Assembly (NCBI GenBank): GCA_028583605.1
Contig: CM053325.1
Span: 62,418,148 to 62,482,147 of the forward strand
Direction: 5' to 3'
Source: Dastarcus helophoroides
Lineage: Eukaryota; Arthropoda; Insecta; Coleoptera; Bothrideridae
DNA: 64,000 bases
Part shown: positions 27,251-40,059 of the stretch, piece after piece
How the letters are laid out: each line of letters opens with the position of its first letter
Numbering within the stretch: position 1 is the stretch's first letter
Position numbers and translations under genes: made by a program
Notes under the pieces: model-generated
What the model was told of the DNA's origin: nothing
The model's input: the letters and a program-made list of their open reading frames with translations, nothing else
The model's database searches: none

Positions 27251-30105
27251 TCACACACTTAAAATTATAGGTCAGTTTGACATCATTTATTTCAAAATAA
27301 TTCCAATATTCTAACGTATTTACTAGCGTGGGTTCAAACTGCAACATTACATATTTCCTAGTTTTAAGTTTTCACTTCCGTCGGCAGTTCCCAGTTGCTC
27401 TAAAGCTAGATTTGTGTTTTTTAATTTTTCTTCTTGATTTCCGGAGACAAGATTTGTTTATTAATTTGCGATATCAACTAATTTACACACTTTTATTTAA
27501 CTTCACTTGGGAGCTTTGCATGATTGGGATAGAGTACCTCATTTCCTGACTTTATATATAATTATATAGTCAGGAAATAATTATTAAAGAAAATAATATT
27601 TTTAAATGATTTAGTTATAACTATGAAAGTGTATTAACAATAAATGTCAAAATGTTAAAAATGTCAAATGATTTAGTTTTCGAATGTAGCCGTTACAATA
27701 TCGCTTTCGATTGTATCTACCTAACAGCATAATGAAACGTGAATTTCCTTTCCTTATTCAATAAATTCATTTATCAAAATGTTCAATCACATCCATTCTA
27801 ATCGTACGAAGTGAGTGACAGATAGTTTCAGATTTAAAATGTAAAGTGATGTATATCTCCTTTAAACCTATAATAAGAATAAATTTTCATTGATTAAATA
27901 TTCATGATTAGGTCTTAAATCATTGATATGGGATTGGATATAAACTTGTTCTCCTCATAACACAAAATCACTTCGTTACGATTAATCAACAAATATATTA
28001 CATAAATACCCTAACCATATATTGCTTTAGTTGTATGGATTTTAATTTATATTGAACATTATGCACCATAACCTTATTCTGATAATCAGAAGTTTGCTCT
28101 GAATGCCTATGACAGGTGATTTATCTGATAAAATATCGTACGTTGTATTAAAGTCGTTCAAGTCATTTAAAAGTAAAAAGCAATCATGGTAATAGGTACA
28201 AGGGCAGGCGTGGATTTTATAGGACTTCATTAAAAATTTTGTTTTTATTAGAATTTCGATTTCTATTTTTATTTTGTTCTACCTGGAATATATACGTTTT
28301 AAATAAAGCTTTTTCTAAATGCACGTTGATTTTATTTGACACTGTTGCAGTTTTTATAAATTGCAAATAAAGCAGATGTATATTTTGTTAGTGTTCACTA
28401 ACATATACATGTTACGCTGCTAATGTATACGATATAGATATAGATACTAATATTATAAAAAGAGAACACTTATAAGGTTGAATAAGCTGTGAAATATGAA
28501 GTTGTGATAAAAATGGGAAAAAATATGTATATGGAAAAGAAACATGCGTGTCTGAAGCAGCTAACCTAACCTAACTTCTAGTACCAATCAATCTCCATCT
28601 AAACAAAGTGCATCAATGTTGATTATTATTTTAATTGTTGAATCACTGTGCATTACAACAATGAGTACTCTAGTAATTTGTACAACAACAGCGTATGTCA
28701 TGATAATGTTAATTTACAAATTATAAAATTTTAATTTTTGGTGCTACAATTAATTTGAAAATTGGAAAAAACCACTTATTTCCTAGTTTTAAGTTTTCAC
28801 TTCTGTCGGCAGTCCCCAGACCTCCTAATTTTTTATATTATTTATTAAATGGGGCCGAATCAAAATCCATTGGCGACATACCCTAGTGAACCTGATTAAT
28901 CTCTTTAATTTACTCGCTTAACCGTGTTCAGTTGAGCTGGTAATTTAAAATCTGCGCCTATAAATCTATTCAAGGATTAAATGAATACTACCTTATTAGT
29001 ATCGAATACCATGATCCGATCTAAAGCACACCTTGTTTTCTTTAGATATTCAATTTAGCACAAAAAATATTATGCACATGCACATGTTAGATAGAGTAAA
29101 GTATATTAACTAAACGCCATATTGAAATATTTATTAAATTTCAGAAGGAATCCCGACCAAATAACCTCTGCATCCTGATGCTAATTATTGTGTTCAATGC
29201 TTCATCATATAAGGCGGCATTCCGATGATTTTTTATAAATTGTTGACATGTTAAAGCAGTCGATCACGATCTAGGTGCTCTTACTTATACCCACAGATTA
29301 AGGCGGCGGTCTGGTACTCTAAAACGTCGAAATTCTTCGCTTGCTATTTTACAAACTACGTCAATACTTTAGAATTGAATGAAATTCGATAATAATGTTT
29401 AGAAATGTTGGGGAATTCGGGCTTTGGAAGCAGATTTTTTTTTTATTATTCCCACGAATGGGCGTACAATTTGTCTCTTTTTTGCCTGTTTTCAAAAGCG
29501 AATATCTCGAAAACTAAACGGAATTTGAAAAAGGTGCTTCCAAAGCGCGATTTCGACATCCTTGCTTCAGAAGTTCTTCGAATTTAAAAACAAAGTGTTA
29601 AAAAATAAAGGCGCCGTTTGTAAAATGGGAGAGCAGTGTTTGGCGTGAAAATTGCGCTTAGATTTCGGTCGCTCTCACTCGGGTCGAGCAGGATACGGAG
29701 ACGGACCTGATGCGGAGCAGACAAATTTTTGCCCCTTCCCCAATACGTGATCAACGAACGAAGTATCATCGGCTTTCACAGCTCATATTTCTTTATCTAA
29801 GCATGGCAGATATATCACAATAATAATAAATAATATTAAAACATTTGTTCTACCAGAGTTTGAGAGTAAAATGAAATGTTTAGTATTTGTAGCTTACAAT
29901 CATTTACTGAATATTTAGTGGTTTTTGTTTTGATATGTTTAGAAGAATTTTTTTTTCTCCTAATTAACATTTTTATATTACTCTTTGGAAAGGTATAAAT
30001 TGTTTAGGAAAATAAATGCTATGAAAGATTTAAGCAAAAAAAGAAAAATTGATTTTATATCATTTAAATTGGAAATGTTATATTCTACTACCATCACTTT
30101 AGTCG
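27251..30105. other. Mostly unique AT-rich sequence
   Basis: No supported gene. It contains short pieces of dispersed repeats: TATTTACTAGCGTGGGTTCA near 27318 (also at 5.57 and 40.8 kb) and TAGTTTTAAGTTTTCACTTC near 27358 and 28788. It also has a Helitron-like AGATACTAATATTATAAAAA string near 28437, and an inverted pair GCTTTGGAAGC / GCTTCCAAAGC near 29423 and 29538. Small open frames of about 60-70 codons show no domain. Confidence 0.5.
28561..28575 (-). repeat. Three TTAGG-type units
   Basis: (CTAAC)3 on the plus strand equals the arthropod telomere unit TTAGG on the other strand. Three copies can arise by chance, so this is only a weak hint. Confidence 0.3.
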
Positions 30106-30250
30106 AAATTTCGTTATTTATTTTCAAAATTCGGTCATTTTCCGAACATTGGACTTTTTCTGAAAATTTCGATATTCAAGAATCTGATTTTTCAGTAGTT
30201 TTGTGTGGTTTCCAAGAAAGTCGAAATTTACAACAAAATAAAAATTTCGA
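30106..30250 (-). repeat. Fragment related to the 8.1 kb T-rich block
   Basis: ATTTTCAAAATTCGGTCATT, CGAACATTGGACTTTTTCTG and GATTTTTCAGTAGTTTTG closely match 8125-8210. It lies inside a 128-codon open frame (29985-30371) that shows no domain. Confidence 0.65.
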
Positions 30251-30649
30251 AAAAAAGTCTGTAGCGTACCTTCTAGGAATAATGTATCGGCGTAAACAGT
30301 ATTTTAATGACTTTTCGAAATCGTCATTGGGATTTTACGATCTTTCTTACATCATATCATTAGAGTTTTGAGAAAAGTATTTACCCCGAAAGCATTATTT
30401 CTAGAAGACGAGAGAACCCCCACTTTTAGGAAAAGTGGAGAAGAAAAATTCAACGAGAAGGAGTTTTGTTCAGGTCTTGAATGTGGTTAGTCCATTTTTG
30501 TTGTTATTCCTAGTTAATATAATGTTTAAATAAATGTGGTTTTTATGTTCTAATCGAATCAACATTGCCACAAGTCGAAAGTCAAGAGTTTCAAAAATGG
30601 CAAAATTTTGACAAAGGGGAAATTTTGAAAAATTGGATTTATCAGAAAG
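30251..30649. other. AT-rich spacer
   Basis: No feature recognised apart from scattered GAAATTTTG words. Confidence 0.4.
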
Positions 30650-30815
30650 AAAATTTCGTCGAGGTGTTGCGATGGTGGTGATCGAGATGGGGCGGACGGT
30701 CGACCTTCTTCCTTATTGGTTAATGTGCCAGGTACTTCTTTTATGCGGGAGAGTACAGCCCTTGGTGTCCACAATGCCGTTCTTAATAAGTCGTCACCTT
30801 TAAGGGGTATGAATA
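30650..30815 (+). repeat. Dispersed repeat with conserved peptide frame, copy 2
   Basis: In the plus frame it encodes CDGGDRDGADGRPSSLLVNV, then PGTSFMRESTALGV, then NAVLN. This matches copies 1 and 3 at the protein level with differences scattered at the DNA level. It abuts the pogo-like end at 30818. Confidence 0.7.
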
Positions 30816-30817
30816 GG

Positions 30818-31098
30818 CAGTGAAATCTCTCTTAGCGGACACATCTAATGATACCTCTATTGGGCGGGCAGTTTTTCATAGTCCGGAACTGTATCATAGA
30901 AAATTCCATACAATAGAACCTCTGTTAAGCGGACTTTCTGTTGGGCGGACGCGGACACGTATTTCTACACATAACATGCCAATGTTCTCTCTTAACCGGA
31001 CACTACAAACATATCGAAAGGAAAAAGTAAATTCGCCAAAAGATATCTTCAACGTAAACAAGTTCTCCATTGAAGCTTCACTTGAAGAATGGAAAAGT
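30818..31098 (+). mobile_element. Pogo/Tigger-like terminal region, left
   Basis: Begins CAGTGAAATCTCTCTTAGCG and continues with repeated CTCTNTTAAGCGGAC-type words. Its complement occurs at 40060-40153 (CTTAAGAAAGATTTCACTG). Such ends are typical of pogo/Tigger-type DNA transposons. The expected TA duplication is not immediately adjacent on this side, so the exact boundary is uncertain. Confidence 0.5.
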
Positions 31099-34000
31099 CA
31101 GGGGCGGCCTTAGCCATTGCGAGCCTCCGGGCGGGTAGATCTTTAAGAGGCCCTCGTCTTTGTGGAATTAGTTTTAACATAGACGTAGTGTCAGAATAGG
31201 GCAGGGTAGGGCGCTCGTGTGGTTAACGAAAATTGTATTGAACTGGAGGAGACTTTCTCTAAAAAATTTCCATTCGATAAAAGTCGTCCTTCTTTAAGCT
31301 ATTGATATTTTCTCGAAATTTCGACTTATTTCACAAAATTCGTCTTTCTTCATAAATTTCTTTGGAAATTTCAAATCTATTCCTAAAATTCGATTTATTT
31401 TATTAGAATCCAACTTAACTAAAAATTTCGAATTTTTATCTCAAAATTCATCGTTTTATTTTTCGAAATTCTATCATTTCTCAAAATTAGTTTTTTCCGG
31501 AAACTTCGACTTTTCTTTAAACTTTGATTTTCTGAAAATTTCGACTTTTTTTATCAAGATTTTCCCTTTTGCTTGAAACTTGATAGATCTTTTGATAACA
31601 ATATTTATCTGGAAATTTTTATAACGGCTTTTCTAGAAATTTTGTAAAAAGACAAAAATTCCGAGAAAATTTCCCCTGGAATGGGGAAATACAACTTGTT
31701 TCTCAAAATTTCGACGATTATTTCAATATTGGACATTTTCTGACTCGGGGTAGGGCAGAACAGGGCTCATGTCTGCTTCTGATTCAAGCGCTCAAGAGAA
31801 AAATCTAGAAATTACATTTTTCTCAAAATTTGTCCTTTTTCCGAAATTTCGACAAAATTTGACTCTCCCTAAAAAATTTCGAGTGTTTACTAAATTTGGA
31901 CTTTTTTCTCAAAATTTCGATCTTTTTTTTGTTTTTCAAGGGAAAAAAAAACGAAATTTCCAAAAAAAAACAAATTTAGAAAAATCGAAACTTTGATATT
32001 TTTCTCAAAATCCGCCTTTTTTCGCAAATTTAAAATTATCCTAAAATCCCATCCTGTTTGTTCCCGGAAAACTCAATATTTTACCTGGAAATTCGCATCT
32101 TTCTTAAAATTTTGACTTTTTTTTAAGACTCGTTTTTTCCACAAACGGGCGGCTATTCTCAAAGTTGCACTTTTTTTTTAAGTTTGAATGTTTTCTGGAA
32201 AATTTCGACCTTTGATGCTTCATTTGGTAGTTTTTCTAGAAATGTCGACTGCTTTTTAGAGATTTCATTTTTTTTAATTCCTTTATTTTTATTAACATCG
32301 GGTTTTTCTGAAAATTTTGATCATTTGGAATTTGATTTTTCAGAATTTTTAACAGGTTTTTAAAATTTGCCTTTTTCCCGATATTTTTGTATCAAAATTC
32401 GATATTCAACTTTGCTAAAAATTTTGAATTTCTCTCAAAATTAGTTTAATTTCGTCTTTTCAGAAATTTCGACTTTATTCTCAAAATTCCACTTTTTGGG
32501 CTCTTCTTTCGGAAATCATTTTTTCTATCAAAATTAGGCCACTTTTCTGAATATTTGACTTTTCTTTAAATTTTGACTTTTTTAAATTTGACTAAAAATT
32601 TCATCTCCATATTTCGCCTTATTTCCGAAATATTGACTTTTATTTCAAAATGCCATGTTTTAGTTTCTGGAACTTTCTGGACTTTGTCCTCGAAATTGTC
32701 TTTTCCTTCAAATTTCAGTTTTGTCGAAATACGTTTGTTTTCTCTGAATTAGGTCGGCATATTATCAAAAATTTAAAGTGTTGCGAAAAATATTTTTGGG
32801 TAATTTCGAGAAAAAGATTTCTTGTACATTCAATTTCTTTATTGAAATTTAAATATTATGTCAAAATTAGAATAAAAAAGTAAACATTTCGAGAAAAGCG
32901 TTTTTGGAAATTGCAAATTTTTTCACATTTGGTCTTTGGAAATATTTTGGCATATTTAGAAATTTCGAGTTCTTCTGAAAGGTTGAGTTTTTATTCAATT
33001 TCGGTTTTCTAAAAAATCCTTTCCCAAAATAGGGTTTTTTCAAAAAAATTGGTCACTCTGGAAATTACGACTTTATTCTACATTTTTCTCTCAAAATTGA
33101 ACTTTCATTTTTTTAATATTCGTTTTTTTTTCTGATTTTTTTCAAATTTAAGTTTCCGAAAATTTCATGTTTCTCAAAAATTGTCTTATTCTGGAAATTT
33201 TGACTCGTACTAGAAATAGGGATGTTTTATGCTTCTGAAAATTTCCGTTTACAGTGAAAAATTTTTCTCAAAGTTCCAACTTTTTTTGAAAATTACATCT
33301 TTTTTTCACAAAATTCCACCTTTAAAAATATAATTTTTTCGAATTTTCAACAATTTTTGAGATTTTTCGAAAGGTTAGAATTTCATTTTAAACACGAATT
33401 TCTAAACATTCCAAAATTCGTTTTTTTCGTCTATTTCAAAATTAAAATTTCTCCTGAAAATGTTCACTTTTCTTTAAGAGATTTCAACTTTTTTCTCGAC
33501 ATTTCGACGGTATTTTTTAAAATCGTTATTTTTTGAAATCTTCGAAATTTGGATGGTTTTTAAAGTTTTCCGAAAGGATCGGTTTTTATTTTAGATTCAA
33601 TTTTTTGACCGTTTTCGCAAAGTTCGGCTCTATTTCCAAATTTCTAAGTTAATCTGAAAATTCGATTACTCAGTTTATGTAGTTAAATGAAAATATACAT
33701 ATACTCGGAACGTTTTCCGGTTTTTTTTTTAATCAATTTTTCAAAATGGTTCTTGCCGCTTCCTGAACCAAATACTGCCTACGCTTATGAATTTCAATGA
33801 TGATGCTTGACTAGAAATGCAAAATCATAAATAAATATATTTGGACTTTTAAAATTGTTTATTGGAAACTAAGAAAAATTAATAAATACAAAGATTTTTT
33901 TTGGTGGAACGGACCGGTCCTTGGGTATCTTCAAAAAAATCCTTCTTGGCTTCGGGGGACAAGTTTTGTCCCTCAATTTTTAAACAGAAAGATAACAAAC

Positions 34001-34441
34001 TATTAATCATGATAAATAAGGTGCATTAACGTCTTAAAAGGATCAGATATTTAGAAATGATGACGACTGCTCTAATATATAATCCGAGGACAGTTGACAG
34101 CTGAAATAAAACACGGGAATTCCCCGAAACGTAAACACGAAGAAAATGGAGTACTATCGGATTTTGTTTAGCCCTTGCAGTTGGCAGCACTTGTGGCACT
34201 GGTACGAAATTTCGTCAATGTGAAAGAGAAGGAAAGGAACATTCAGGAGCGAATGAGACAGATATCAGCGCGATAACTACCACGCAAGGGAGCAACGAGT
34301 CCAGTTTTATATAAAGCGCTGTTAAGGCTCGAAATTCAAATTAACATTAGAATTTGTGTTATTGCGCGAGTGCGCGAGCCCCCCTACAAGAGCGAGGCCC
34401 CGGGCGGTTGCCCTGCTTGCCACCCCCAAAGGCCGCCCCTG
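31099..34441 (+). mobile_element. hAT-type transposon, 3.3 kb, satellite-filled
   Basis: Starts CAGGGGCGGCCTT and ends AAGGCCGCCCCTG in complementary form. It is flanked by a perfect 8-base duplication GGAAAAGT (31091-31098 and 34442-34449). Subterminal GC-rich inverted sequence extends the similarity (CCGGGCGG on both sides). The interior from about 31260 to 33660 is T-rich AATTTCGAC repeat with no transposase. The last 400 bases are more complex, with no long frame. A piece of the dispersed 145-base repeat sits at 33895-33982. Confidence 0.93.
33895..33982. repeat. Truncated, rearranged copy of the ~145-base repeat
   Basis: GGTGGAACGGACCGGTCCTT (minus orientation) is joined directly to CTTGGCTTCGGGGGACAAG (plus orientation). 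This is a collapsed inverted pair lacking the GAAACG motif. Confidence 0.8.
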
Positions 34442-34449
34442 GGAAAAGT

Positions 34450-35559
34450 ATTCATATATTTTTTATTTTACAATAAACGAGGAGGAATCAAAAATAGTCT
34501 TATTTTGCAGCTAAATTTCGAAGTTTTTTTTCGAAAATTTGTATTTTAATAATCGAGTTTTTTTAGGAATTTCGACTATTTTTTCAAAATTCCAATTTGA
34601 CGTTTTAATTTTTTTAATTCGAATTTTAACTCGAAACAATTAAAAATTTTTAAAAACTCAATTTCTAATCAAAATGACAACTTCGGAGAAAAACAAATGA
34701 AATTTGAAAATTAAAAAAATGCCCAATTAATTTTTCATAAAAAATTTGAGGTCAAATATTAAGATATGTTACAAAAATTTCGTATTGAAACAAAATTTTT
34801 AAGCTCAGAATTATTTCCACTTCCAAAATTTTCTCAACTTTCGGTGTCATAACTCGAATTTCTTTTTTATAAATTTTAGGTGTCTCTCCAAGTTTGAATT
34901 TTTGTTTTCAGTTTGAAGTTTAAGCTTGAAATTCTAAATTTTTTTACAAATTTTAGTTTGAAATCGAAATTTCAAATAAAAATATCAAATTTTTAAATAA
35001 GTAAATCCTAATTCCAAATGAAAAAGTCATAATTTTCGAAAAGAATTTATCTATTTTAAAAAATTCCCAAAATTTCGAGTTTGTCCTCAACACTGTAACT
35101 TAACCTCTAATTTGGGGAAACATTTTGAAAGTTCAATTTTAGATTCTAAAATTTTCGTTTCAGTTTATAAATATATGCTTTAATTAAAATCAAAAAAAAA
35201 ATTTCTGGATTTGGATTTTAATCACAAATTTTCCACCTTAGAATTACATTTAAGAAAATAAGTTGGGTGCATTTTTTTGCGGATATAATAGCAAGAAGCC
35301 TTACTCAGCAGATTCTTAAAGTACCGAGTAAGTACATCGAGTTTATGCGTCGAAGAAATGCTCGTTCAAATGCAAGATTGATCGTTCGTTGCAAGTTTAT
35401 CGATGTTTGCTTCTGAAATACATATTGTCGTTTTATTAATTAAACTAATGATGCCAATTGTTGCTACTTTATCCACTAATGTACCAATTGTTCTGATTCT
35501 TCATACAGTTACTTTTGAAAGACTCGTTAGGCATGTAAAATATACAATATAATCTTTAT
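34450..35559. other. AT-rich spacer between hAT insertions
   Basis: Degenerate AAATTTCGA words to about 35250, then unique sequence. If the pogo-like ends belong together, this is interior sequence of that element. No gene is seen. Confidence 0.45.
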
Positions 35560-36856
35560 CAGTGGCGGCTGGTCTTAAAGAGCGCAGGAGCGCCCGCTCC
35601 TCGTAAAATGAGCGATCTATTCATTTCTACTTAATGTAAAAGTCTTGGATTTATCACATTATTAAACACAACATAATGATATACTAATTAACTAATAATA
35701 CTTGTGACTTGGAATAAAGTACGCAAACTTTTATTCCATTATATTATATACTATGAGGAAATTGAAATACGTTGGTGCGCGCGTGGCTGCCATGCGATGC
35801 CTATCAATGGCCTCCACGGGAAACGGAGAAATAAACTACAGAACATCACGCTAAAGCTAGCCCGCGGTGTGGTACGCCGCTCCGCGCATATGCGATATTG
35901 CCAAATGGTGAGTGCGAGTTAGAATTTGGATGGTGTATTTACGGTTTATGATGCTAAATGCGTAGGTGCCGGCTGATTTGATTGCGATTGCTAATTGTGC
36001 CGCTTACAGGCCTAACTGCCAATAGTGCGGCTATTCACAAAGAGATAGCAGTACCCATTCTAGGGTCGAATTATTAATTTGTAAATTTGGATTTAAACAA
36101 TTTTGCTGAGAAAGTAATGAACACTTTATTTCTTTAAAAGATCGTAGAGCGGATTTTGTTTAAAAAAATATTTTTGTTGTGTTTTTGTAGAGTTTAATTA
36201 GAACGTTGTAATAAAATACATTTTATCTTCAAATGCAGTTTTCATGAAAAATTGATATAATTTAATTCCTATGAAAGCAAACAATTTTAATTAAGTAATC
36301 AAGAACCGTAACCAGATGCAACCGCACAGAGTACTTTAAGGGGCTCTGAAATGTCGATAATGATTTTTTTTTTGTACTCGATGAAAATAATTTAGAGATG
36401 ATAACCCAAAAATATTTTGGAGGCTATAAGATGTTAATTAAATTTAATTCGTAAAAATACTATTAAATATCACAACTTTTGTATCACTTTTGTTTCTCTT
36501 AAATTTAATACCTTACTATGGCACTGGAGTCACCTAAACTCTTAACTACTAATATTTTTGCACAGGGCATCGAACCTCTATTTTTTTCGTTCCGGTTTTT
36601 GGTTTTCGCTCCGGGAAAAAAATCATATCGGTTCCGTTCCGGTTTTCGTTCCGACAAAAATAGCGGTTTTTTCCGGTTTTCGGTTCAGTTCCAGCTGACT
36701 CATTTTTTAATTTTTTAAAATTTTTCATTTAAATTGATTTTCTAACATAATTTAGGAAATGTTCTTCCTCTTTTTTAAATATTACAGCATATAACTACTG
36801 TGGTAATGCTTATAATTTGAAGGAAATATTTCTCGATTTTTCGAATTTAAAAAAAT

Positions 36857-36890
36857 TAGCTGATACCCGTGCATTCGCCTAGGTGAAAAA
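36857..36890 (-). mobile_element. Diverged Helitron-like right end
   Basis: TAGCTGATACCCGTGCATTC resembles the end at 15671. It lies inside the nested hAT and is followed at once by a T-rich block. Confidence 0.35.
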
Positions 36891-38630
36891 AAAGAAAGGA
36901 TCCTTTGGTTATATACTTTTTGAAAGTTTCGACTTTTCGAAGAATTCAGTTTTTATTGAAAATTTTGACTTATTTCGAAAATTTCGACAATAAAAACCCA
37001 CTTTTTCACAAAGTCGATCTTTTCTGGTTCGACTTCCAAATTTTTGAAATTTTAACTTGATTTCGAAAATTTCGACTTTTTTCAAAATTTTGATTTTTTG
37101 AATATTCCAAATTTCTCAAAATTCTGTCTTATTTGGTTAGTTTTGATTTTTTTAAACATTTTACTTTTATAACTTTCGTTCTTGTTAAAAATTTTATTTT
37201 TTGAAAATTACAATTTTTTTTTAATATTTGGAATTGATCTCGAAGTTGTCTGACCTTATTTTTGTAAATATCAGAAATTTCAGACTCGAAATCTCGGAAT
37301 TTCATCTCTTTTGCAAATATAACTAATTTTAAATTCGATTTTTTCAAAACATTTCAATTCTTTTTAAAAATTTGAATTTTTTCAAAGTTTTAACTTTTTG
37401 CAAATATCGACTCTCTCGAATGTTTGTTTTTTTTTATTCAACTTTTTTTCAATTTTCACTTTTTCGCAAAATACTGACTTTCTAAAAATGATTACTCTTT
37501 TTAAAAAGTCTGCCTTCGATTTTAATTAAAAATTTTTAAACATTTTTCGATTTCCTTAAAACATTTCGTCTTTATATTTTGAAAACTTTCAATTTCAAAT
37601 GTTCTTTTTTTTTAGCTTCCACTTTTTTTAAATGTTTATTTATTTTATTAATCGCCAGACTTTTTCAGTTTGAATTTTCTCTAAGATTTTAATTTATTTC
37701 CCAAATTCTGAATTTTTTGAAAATCTTTATATATAGTTTCGATCTTTTCTCCAAATTGTTATTTTTTTTCATAATTTTGATTTTTTCTGTAAATTTAAAG
37801 ATGTTAAAAAACTGACCTTTAGAAATGTCTACCCTGTTTTTTTTTTAATTTTTGACCTTGGTCAAACTTTTGACAATTTCTCAAAGCTTTGATCTTTTTT
37901 TGAAAACTGAGATTTTTTTTTTTAAATTTGGACTTTTTCTTCAAGTTTAGTCTTTTATGTAGTAAACTGAACTTTTATTTGAAAAATTAGATTTTCCTTT
38001 AATTTTTGTTTCTTGAAAAATTAAATTTCTTCTCAAAATTCCGACATTTTTAATATTTTCAAACCTTTTCCAAAATTTAGACTTTTTTTGAAAACTTCGA
38101 CCTTTTATCATCGAAATTTCGACTTTTTCTCGAAGCTATAACTTTTTCAGAATTTGATTTTTTTTGGAAAATTTCCTCTTTTTTTCAAAAGTTTGGATTT
38201 TTTATAAAATGATTATGTTGAAACATTTTTTTTCAAAACATTTACCTTTTTTTTGAAAATTTCCACTTTAGCTCAAAATTTTTACTATTTCTCGAAGTTT
38301 TAACTTCTTTTTTTAATAATTCCGACTGTTTCCGGAAAATTTTCACTTTTTTCAAAATTGCAAATTTTTGAAATATTAGAATTTTTTCAGGATTTTAATC
38401 CTTTTTGAAAAGTGTTACCTTTTATCATCAAAATTGGGACTTTTTTAGAAATTAAATATAGCTTTATCCAAAATTTGAAGTTTTTTCGAAATCTCCATTT
38501 TTCTTTCAAAAGTTCGAGTTTTTGTGATAACTTTAACATTTTTTCAAAATTCGCCTGTTCCAGAATTTTTTTACTTTTGGTGAAGAATCTTATTTTCCAA
38601 ATTACCAATTTTTAAATTTTGAACGAGTTC
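36890..38630. repeat. T-rich AATTTCGAC block inside nested hAT
   Basis: Degenerate TTTTCAAAATTTNGACTTTT words. The open frames are low-complexity Phe/Lys-rich. Confidence 0.7.
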
Positions 38631-38639
38631 TACAAAAGG

Positions 38640-39640
38640 AATTCAAGATTTAACTAAATTTTGATTTTAAAGCTGTCTAAATTCAAAACAATCTAAACAA
38701 AAATCGCAGCTTCGAGGCGGAAATCAAAATTTTAAGAAAAAAGTGAAATATAGCGTAAACAAAACCAGATAAAAATTGGAAGTTTAAATTGGACATTTTT
38801 TAACATGTCATCGTTCCAAGTTTACCCTTAAAATTTCGACTTGCATTTCAAGATCCCGGCTTTAAATTGAAATATAAATGTTGCATTTTTTTCTTGAAAT
38901 TTTGACTAAAATTCCCAATTTCTAGGAAAAATTAGAAATAGAAAAATTTTATCACAAATTTTGAGATTTGGGGAAGTTTTATGAAGTCGGCATAGTAAAA
39001 AATCATTAGAATTTAAAATTTCGAGAAAAAAATTGGCATATTTAAATTAAAGTGAAATTTGAAGGAAAAAATTCAAGGCAACTCGAAATTTTTATTAATA
39101 ACTTCAAAAAACAAGGGTATTATATTATCAAAGGGAAAATCTAAGTTTGAGGAAAAAAAACAAAATTTGAGTGTTTGTTCTGAAGAAAAAGTTGGAATTT
39201 TCGGAAAAATTCAAATTTGCAAATAAAATTGCCAGGAAACTGGACTTCAATGAAAAAGACTTCACTGCTTGAGTCCATATTTACAATAGCACATAAAATT
39301 TGTATTTTAAACTCGAAATTTTAGGAAAAGAAAAGAAATATTTTGAGAAAAGGGTCCAAATTTCAAAACAGAACCAAAAATTTTGAAAAAAGAATATTCA
39401 AGTTATACAACTTAAAATTCAATTTTGCTTGAAATTTTGAGAATAAAATCAACATTTTCCTAGAAAGAATGGAAATTTCTAATCGAACTTTTAAACAAAC
39501 GTTCTTTTAAGTAAACTCGTAATTTTGAGATGCAAGTTGCATGAATTTGTGTAAAAATTTTGAAAAGAAAATTTCCAAACTTTAGGGTAAAGTAATAATT
39601 ATTTTAAGAAATTCAACGATCAAAATAAACCGTTATTTTT
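38640..39640. repeat. A-rich complement-polarity block inside nested hAT
   Basis: The plus strand turns A-rich (AAAATTTTGAGAAAA, GGAAATTTCTAATCG). The polarity switch falls at about 38630-38640. Confidence 0.6.
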
Positions 39641-40059
39641 TCCGGTTCTGTTCCGGTTTTCGTTCCTACAAAAATAACGGTTTTTTTTCGGTTTCCGGTT
39701 CAGTTCCGGTTCGAAGCCCCGTTTTTGCATCTGCGCACCCCCTGTCAAAAAGTCACCAGCCTCCACTACCTTTTTTTAACATTTTGACTCTTACACGTTT
39801 TTAGAAATTTCACAGTTTTTACTCTTTTCTAAAAATTTTGATTTTAAAGCGTACAACTATATTTCTTAACGTTAAAAATGTTGAGCATTAATTTGAAATT
39901 TCGTCTTCTTTGTCGAAATTTCAAGTTTTCTTCGAACTGTAAACTTTGAACTCTAAATCACGAATTTCGAACATGAAGTAAAAAAAAGAAATTCCAAGTT
40001 CCAAGACATTTCTGATGTCTGATATCTAAAAAAAAAACGGAATTAATAAGTAAGTAAAC

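Larger units (their letters stand above)
36563..39721 (+). mobile_element. Nested hAT element, 3159 bases
   Basis: Begins CAGGGCATCGAACC and ends GGTTCGAAGCCCCG (imperfect inverted repeats). It is flanked by a perfect 8-base duplication TTTTTGCA (36555-36562 and 39722-39729). The uninterrupted target can be read in the 1.5 kb hAT copy. Next to both ends lies a GGTTTTCGTTCC / CGGTTCAGTTCC block, about 60 bases, repeated in direct orientation (36630-36690 and 39640-39712). The interior is satellite: T-rich to about 38620, A-rich from about 38640 to 39640. No transposase is seen. Confidence 0.93.
35560..39768 (-). mobile_element. Second copy of the CAGTGGCGGCTGGT hAT family, interrupted
   Basis: Begins CAGTGGCGGCTGGTCTTAAAG and ends CAAAAAGTCACCAGCCTCCA followed by CTA. 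This is the 1517-2511 element in reverse orientation, with two substitutions in the last terminal repeat. Excluding the nested insertion and one copy of its target duplication it is about 1.04 kb. The 8 bases on either side (ATCTTTAT and CCTTTTTT) do not match well, so the flanks have decayed or the right end is imprecise. Confidence 0.9.

Noticed and set aside
28561..28575. Interstitial telomere (TTAGG)n
   Set aside because: Only three units; too short to distinguish from chance in AT-rich DNA. Kept only as a weak feature.
29985..30371. 128-codon plus-strand frame as a gene
   Set aside because: It overlaps a fragment of the T-rich repeat family (30106-30250), and the peptide matches what that repeat encodes by chance.
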